Below, in pieces: positions 6,522 through 9,844 of a DNA stretch of 9,844 nt. The DNA lies in the NCBI GenBank assembly GCA_036003705.1, contig DASYSE010000027.1, forward strand, positions 1-9,844, read 5' to 3'. Position 1 is the first letter of the stretch; each line of letters begins with the position of its first letter. This DNA comes from CALGFH01 sp036003705. Lineage in GTDB: Bacteria > Actinomycetota > CALGFH01. A model generated the notes under the pieces. It worked only from the letters and a program-made list of their open reading frames with translations. It ran no database searches and was not told where the DNA came from. The translations under genes were made by a program, and so were the position numbers.

Positions 6522-7469
6522 GTGGACCCGCTGGCGACGCCGGACCGACCGGTCGCCGGCCGCGACTACCCGGCTGACTGGTCCCAGTTCCTGGCCTTCT
6601 TCCCCGACGAGGCGGCCTGCCAGCGCTACCTGGAGCGGCTGAGCTGGCCGCATGGGTTCCTCTGCCCTGCCTGCGGCGACGGCCATCCCCCCTGGCGCGG
6701 CTCACGGCACCGGCTGGTCTGCCGTGCCTGCGGTCACCAGACGACCGTCACCGCCGGCACCCTGTTCCAGGGCACTCGAACGCCGCTGCGCCAGTGGTTC
6801 GCCGCCGCCTGGCTGGTGGCAACCGCCGACCAGGGCGTCTCGGCGAGGCAGCTGGCCCGCCAGCTGAACATCGGCAGCTACGAGACGGCCTGGGCGATGC
6901 TGCACCGCTTCCGCCGGGCGATGGTGCGCTCCGGGCGACCCCGGCTGGTCGGCAGGGTCGAGCTCGCGACCGTGGCGGTCCCGGGTCGTTGCGAGCCGGC
7001 GGGCGGCCCGACCGGTGCGACGGCCGCCATCGCGGTCGAGGACCGGGGCGCGGAGGCGGGCCGGGTCCGGATGCAGCGGCTGGCCACGACCTCCTCGGAG
7101 GAGCTGGCCGACTTCGTGGGCCGCGTGGTCGAGCCCGGGTCGCTGGTGAAGGCGGAACGCCTGAAGGAGTGGCATCCGCTGGCCACGCGGGGATACCCGA
7201 CCGAGCGAGCGCCCGCCGTGACCCACCTGCGGGCGGTCGAGCGCGCCCTTGCCGGGTGGCTGCTCGGGACCCACCAGGGCGCGACCTCGCTCCTCCAGCT
7301 CGACTGGTACCTGGACGAGTTCACCTTCCGGTTCAACCGGCGCACCTCGACCCACCGGGGCATGCTCTTCTACCGCCTGCTCGAGGAGGCGGTGGTCACG
7401 CCGCCGCTGCCCTACCGCCGGGTGGTCGGCGACGCCGCCGAACCGCGCCGCCGGGAGGCCGCGCAGTAG
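6522..7469 (+). CDS. IS1595-family (ISXO2-like) transposase homologue lacking expected catalytic Asp residues
   Basis: A 315-residue protein, normal for IS1595 transposases, in one uninterrupted frame. The start GTG 6522 follows the membrane gene by 8 nt and has no clear Shine-Dalgarno. The N-terminal zinc ribbon is intact (C48-x2-C51 and C67-x2-C70), and so is the helix-turn-helix (SARQLARQLNIGSYETAWAMLHR, about 107-129). The C-terminal family block WLLGTHQG...YLDEFTFRFNRRTS...LFYRLLEEAV (246 onward) is also preserved. The catalytic core differs: the family VEVDETYxGG motif reads VELATVAVPG (146-155), with Ala at the first Asp, and the TDGW motif reads AERL (211-214), with Glu at the second Asp. 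No terminal inverted repeats or target duplications were found nearby. It may be an inactive remnant or a domesticated DNA-binding protein. Alignment was by eye against remembered family motifs. Confidence 0.82.
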   Translation: MDPLATPDRPVAGRDYPADWSQFLAFFPDEAACQRYLERLSWPHGFLCPACGDGHPPWRGSRHRLVCRACGHQTTVTAGTLFQGTRTPLRQWFAAAWLVATADQGVSARQLARQLNIGSYETAWAMLHRFRRAMVRSGRPRLVGRVELATVAVPGRCEPAGGPTGATAAIAVEDRGAEAGRVRMQRLATTSSEELADFVGRVVEPGSLVKAERLKEWHPLATRGYPTERAPAVTHLRAVERALAGWLLGTHQGATSLLQLDWYLDEFTFRFNRRTSTHRGMLFYRLLEEAVVTPPLPYRRVVGDAAEPRRREAAQ

Positions 7470-7531
7470 CGGCGCGGTGAGCGGCCAGGCCTGGTGGCCG
7501 AGGGGGGCCGCCCGCGGTCCCGCCCTATCCC

Positions 7532-7567
7532 CTTCGCTCCACCGAGGCGGACCGAAGTGGAGCGAAG
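7532..7567. repeat. 11-bp perfect inverted repeat (stem-loop)
   Basis: CTTCGCTCCAC (7532-7542) and GTGGAGCGAAG (7557-7567) are perfect inverse complements around a 14-nt loop. The stem starts 62 bp after the transposase-like gene stop. No T tract follows on either strand. It may terminate or insulate transcription between the upstream genes and the SOS-boxed promoter, or it may be a residual end or REP-like element linked to the transposase homologue. No second copy is visible in this window. Confidence 0.7.
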
Positions 7568-7596
7568 CGGATACGCCGGCCTGCGCAAATACCAAC

Positions 7597-7625
7597 TTGA
7601 CTACCAGGGGAAAAGGAGCGAACAT
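7597..7625 (+). promoter_or_regulatory. Candidate promoter of the transfer-like operon
   Basis: TTGACT (7597-7602) matches the -35 consensus well. With a 17-bp spacer the -10 would be GAACAT (7620-7625), a weak match that overlaps the first LexA-like box. The whole 7586-7650 segment is unusually AT-rich for this window. A repressor bound at the boxes would block RNA polymerase directly. The assignment rests on the -35 element and position. Confidence 0.45.
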
Positions 7626-7632
7626 ACGTTTG
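7619..7632. promoter_or_regulatory. Second, imperfect LexA (SOS) box
   Basis: CGAAC-ATAC-GTTTG has the CGAAC-N4-GTTCG architecture of Gram-positive LexA sites with one mismatch in the right half. Its centre is 17 bp from the centre of the perfect box downstream. It overlaps the proposed -10 element. Confidence 0.55.
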
Positions 7633-7634
7633 AT

Positions 7635-7650
7635 TCGAACAAATGTTCGA
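7635..7650. promoter_or_regulatory. Perfect LexA (SOS) box
   Basis: TCGAAC-AAAT-GTTCGA is a perfect 6+6 palindrome with a 4-bp spacer, identical in its arms to the actinobacterial LexA consensus. It lies 34 bp upstream of the chosen start of the membrane protein gene (7685) and downstream of the -35 element. That is where a LexA repressor would act. Release on RecA-stimulated LexA cleavage would couple the downstream genes to DNA damage. Confidence 0.85.
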
Positions 7651-7684
7651 CTCGGCTCTGCGAGGTTCACGCGAAGGGGAAGCC

Positions 7685-8944
7685 GTGGACAGGACCGCCG
7701 TGCGCAGCCGGGTCGGGTTGACGGTGGGGGCCGCCCGCATCCCGGCGGCCGTTCCGCTCGACCGGGGCCAGGTGCGCTTCCGCACCCTGCTCTTCCGCTA
7801 CCTGGCGGTGGGGTTCGTCCTGCTGGCCACCGTCGTGGTCGCCAACCCGAACGCCGGTGACGCCGGCCACGACCCCGACCCGTGGGACTACCAGCGCGAG
7901 CAGGTCGACGTCGAGGGCAGCGGGGTGCTCAACGCCTACGCGCGCACCGCGGTGCGCGCCACCGCCTGGCTGGCCAAGGCGTCGATCGAGCGCCAGCGCG
8001 ACGTCCTCCGCCTCGGCCTGTTCGACTTCCTGGTCGGCTCCGGCGCGGCCGACTCGATCGGCGGCTGGCGCTTCGACCACAGCCCGGCGCTCGAGCTGGC
8101 CACCAAGGTCGCGATGCTGAGCCTGATCGGCTACGGGCTGGTCCGCCGTCCAGCCTGGCGCAAGCTGACGGTCGCCGCGCTGCTGCTCCTGGCCGCCACC
8201 GTGGTCCTGACCCGGCCGTACACCACCGTCGAGCTTGCCGCCCGTCCGGGCGTGGCTGTGCCCAACGCGATGGTGGGGCTGGTCACCAGGGTCGCCCCCG
8301 ACGGCGCGCTCGGCCGATCGCCGGAGGCCGAGCCGACCCAGCGGCGCCTGCTCACCAGGTACTGGAAGTCGTTCGTGGCCCATCCGCTGTCGCGCCTGCA
8401 GACCGGCACGCCGGTGCTGGCCTCGGCCTCGCCAGGCAAGAAGGCGGGCGTGCTGCAGGCGCTGCGCAAGAACGTCTCCGCGGTCAACGACTGGGCGATC
8501 GGGCGCCACGGGCCCGAACGGGCGTTCATCGCCACCTCGGCGCTCGGCTACGTGCTGCCATTCGCGGTCGGGCTCGGCGCGCTCGCCATGGTGGCCGCGT
8601 GCGCCCAGACCCTCCTGTTCCTGCTCTGCCTGGCCGGGCTGTTCGCGCTGCCGCTGGCCGTGGCCGGCAGGCGCCAGCGGGGTGCCATCATCCGCTACTG
8701 GCTGCTGCCGCTGCTCGGGTCGGTGGCGGTGCTGGCGGGTGCGTCGCTGCTCTCGTTCGTGGTGGTGCGGGCGGCAGAGACGCTGCACGCTTCCGACGAG
8801 TACGTGGGCCTGCTGCTGGCCGGTTCGACCTGGCCGGCGCTGGCCGCCTTCCTGATCGGGCGGTGGCTGGCCCGCCGTGGGCGCCAGGGCCTGGCCCTGC
8901 CGGCCGCCGCCGCGGCCCCCACCGCGAACCCGACGAGGAGCTGA
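7685..8944 (+). CDS. Polytopic membrane protein, TrbL/VirB6-like (putative conjugation/T4SS channel component)
   Basis: A 419-residue membrane protein. GTG 7685 is preferred because GAAGGGGAA stands just upstream; the earlier in-frame ATG 7643 lies inside the LexA box and lacks a good site. One hydrophobic helix (about 37-53) is followed by a long external segment (54-135), paired helices at about 136-153 and 161-176, a soluble stretch of about 110 residues, and four to five more helices between 281 and 397. The stretch RRLLTRYWKSFVAHPLSRLQTG resembles the soluble motif before the second membrane block in actinobacterial TrbL/VirB6-like transfer proteins. That resemblance, the topology, and the following NTF2-like and lytic transglycosylase genes suggest a conjugation or type IV secretion inner-membrane component. 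A non-conjugative envelope protein is possible. It opens a tight operon, the next start being 4 nt after its stop. Confidence 0.72.
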   Translation: MDRTAVRSRVGLTVGAARIPAAVPLDRGQVRFRTLLFRYLAVGFVLLATVVVANPNAGDAGHDPDPWDYQREQVDVEGSGVLNAYARTAVRATAWLAKASIERQRDVLRLGLFDFLVGSGAADSIGGWRFDHSPALELATKVAMLSLIGYGLVRRPAWRKLTVAALLLLAATVVLTRPYTTVELAARPGVAVPNAMVGLVTRVAPDGALGRSPEAEPTQRRLLTRYWKSFVAHPLSRLQTGTPVLASASPGKKAGVLQALRKNVSAVNDWAIGRHGPERAFIATSALGYVLPFAVGLGALAMVAACAQTLLFLLCLAGLFALPLAVAGRRQRGAIIRYWLLPLLGSVAVLAGASLLSFVVVRAAETLHASDEYVGLLLAGSTWPALAAFLIGRWLARRGRQGLALPAAAAAPTANPTRS

Positions 8945-8948
8945 TCCG

Positions 8949-9458
8949 ATGAACGCCGAATCCACCGTCTTCCGGGCGTCCCGCCCGGCCGTGGTCGTCG
9001 CCCCCTGTGGCGACGGCCTCCGCCTGGCCGCGTGGCTGCTCTCCCTGCCGCTGCGGGTCGCCTCCACCCCGCTGGGTCGCCGGCTGCTGGCCGCCACGGC
9101 GCTGGCGGTGGTGCTGGTGGCGGCCGTCGGGTTGATGTACGACTCGGCCGACCCGCCGCGTGTGGCCGCCAGCTTCCGTCCCGCCGGGCTGGCCAAGGAC
9201 GCCGGGGCGGTCGGGTCCGGCCGCCAGACGGCGGCGGCGCCGGTCCGGGCGAAGCGGTCCGCCGGCCCTGGCGAGGTGGCCGCGGCTTGGTTCGCGGCCC
9301 GCCAGCATGTCCCGGTCGACCAGGTCCGGTCCCTGCAGCAGCGCCGGATCAGCGCCACCAGGACCGAGGTGCTGGTGGTCGCCGAGGCTGGCGGGGCCAG
9401 GATGCCGAGCGGGTACGTGACCGTCCGCAAGGGAGCGGCCGGCTGGACCGTGCCGTGA
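8949..9458 (+). CDS. Single-pass membrane protein with possible VirB8/TcpC-like (NTF2-fold) domain
   Basis: A 169-residue protein. ATG 8949 has GAGGAG (8935-8940) eight bases upstream and lies 4 nt after the previous stop. The N-terminal 44 residues are cytoplasmic, one helix spans about 45-64 (LLAATALAVVLVAAVGLMY), a flexible Ala/Gly/basic linker follows, and residues 107-169 form a compact domain. That domain starts EVAAAWFAARQ and ends GYVTVRKGAAGWTVP, a pattern like the NTF2-like domains of VirB8 and TcpC, which assemble the core of transfer channels. The similarity is by fold-like pattern only, not by a diagnostic motif. Its small size fits a single-domain version. The last codons overlap the start of the next gene. 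Confidence 0.68.
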   Translation: MNAESTVFRASRPAVVVAPCGDGLRLAAWLLSLPLRVASTPLGRRLLAATALAVVLVAAVGLMYDSADPPRVAASFRPAGLAKDAGAVGSGRQTAAAPVRAKRSAGPGEVAAAWFAARQHVPVDQVRSLQQRRISATRTEVLVVAEAGGARMPSGYVTVRKGAAGWTVP

Positions 9459-9844
9459 GGGGAGCGGTCAGGACCAAGGGCGCGGCCGTGCTGGTGGCGC
9501 TGCTCGCACTCGCCCTGATGAGCAGCCGCGCCTCGCCGGGGTTCGCGCTGGCCGACGTGCCCAAGGCGGTCGGGCGTTCGATCGCCAAGGCGATCGGCGC
9601 CAGCCCCGGGTGGGCGGCGCCCCAGCGGCCCGCCGGCGAACGCGGCGCCAGCTCGTTCGCGCTGTCGGACATCCCGCCTCGCTACCTGGGGTTCTACACC
9701 CAGGCGGCGGGGACCTGCCCGGCGTTGACCTGGCAGCTGCTGGCCGCCATCGGCAAGGTCGAATCCGACCACGGCCGCTCGACCGCCCCCGGCGTCACCA
9801 GCGGCGTCAACCGCGCCGGCTGCTGCGCCGGACCCATGCAATTC
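9455..9844 (+). CDS. Secreted lytic transglycosylase (SLT/GEWL-like), 3' end outside window
   Basis: A peptidoglycan-cleaving enzyme of which the first 130 residues are visible. The GTG start at 9455 overlaps the previous TGA as GTGA, typical of translational coupling. A signal peptide is clear (residues 1-31: basic start, hydrophobic core VLVALLALALM, cleavage probably after SPGFA). After a linker, the catalytic domain contains LLAAIGKVESDHGRS with the likely catalytic glutamate E103, and the GPMQF motif at the window edge. The cysteine pair and SGVN...GP pattern resemble transglycosylases found in actinobacterial conjugation and secretion clusters, where they open the cell wall for the channel. 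An NlpC/P60 domain may follow outside the window. Enzyme class is quite sure; its service to a transfer apparatus is inferred from the neighbours. Confidence 0.88.
   Translation, partial: MRGAVRTKGAAVLVALLALALMSSRASPGFALADVPKAVGRSIAKAIGASPGWAAPQRPAGERGASSFALSDIPPRYLGFYTQAAGTCPALTWQLLAAIGKVESDHGRSTAPGVTSGVNRAGCCAGPMQF

Noticed and set aside
5991..7620. Similar AGGGGA(C)AAAGGAGC strings at about 5991 and 7606
   Set aside because: The shared part is mainly a Shine-Dalgarno-like purine run, and the sequences diverge on both sides, so a shared regulatory element is not supported.
7667..9841. A 724-codon open frame on the minus strand
   Set aside because: It is the mirror of three plus-strand genes with good start sites, membrane helices and a signal peptide. 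The antisense translation has no recognisable motif.
1..9844. CRISPR arrays, tRNA or rRNA genes, attachment sites
   Set aside because: No regularly spaced repeats, cloverleaf with a GTTCRA-type T arm, or rRNA-like segments were recognised. No direct repeats that would qualify as att sites were seen in the window.

Overview
The window is very GC-rich DNA with strongly G/C-ending codons, GTG and TTG starts and a LexA-type palindrome of the Gram-positive kind (TCGAAC-N4-GTTCGA). This points to an actinobacterium, probably from an uncultured lineage; the genus cannot be named from sequence alone.

Left part (1-5112), amine/amino-acid metabolism. Two minus-strand genes are a PotA-like ABC transporter ATPase, cut by the left edge, and a PucR-family regulator. 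Across a 155-bp divergent intergenic region, two plus-strand genes follow with a 2-nt gap: a saccharopine-dehydrogenase-family oxidoreductase and a GabT-like class III aminotransferase. A likely reading is amine (polyamine, GABA or lysine-type) uptake and catabolism under PucR control. The oxidoreductase carries an in-frame low-complexity insert built on a perfect 25-bp direct repeat containing four C7 tracts.

Middle part (5113-7470). A type I signal peptidase has an ambiguous start: a short ORF with a strong Shine-Dalgarno runs into it and stops exactly where the peptidase frame becomes coding-like. After a likely intrinsic terminator come a four-helix membrane protein of unknown function and a full-length IS1595-type transposase homologue. 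The homologue keeps its zinc ribbon and helix-turn-helix, but the expected catalytic aspartates are not there.

Right part (7471-9844). A 215-bp intergenic region holds an 11-bp perfect stem, a -35-like hexamer and a perfect 16-bp SOS box, with a second near-match 17 bp upstream of it. Directly behind lie three tightly packed plus-strand genes: a polytopic membrane protein resembling actinobacterial TrbL/VirB6-like proteins, a single-pass protein with a possible VirB8/TcpC-like C-terminal domain, and a secreted lytic transglycosylase cut by the right edge. Together they look like the start of a conjugative or type IV secretion-like module under DNA-damage control. This is the most interesting part of the window. 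The LexA box is seen directly; the secretion-system assignment is inference.
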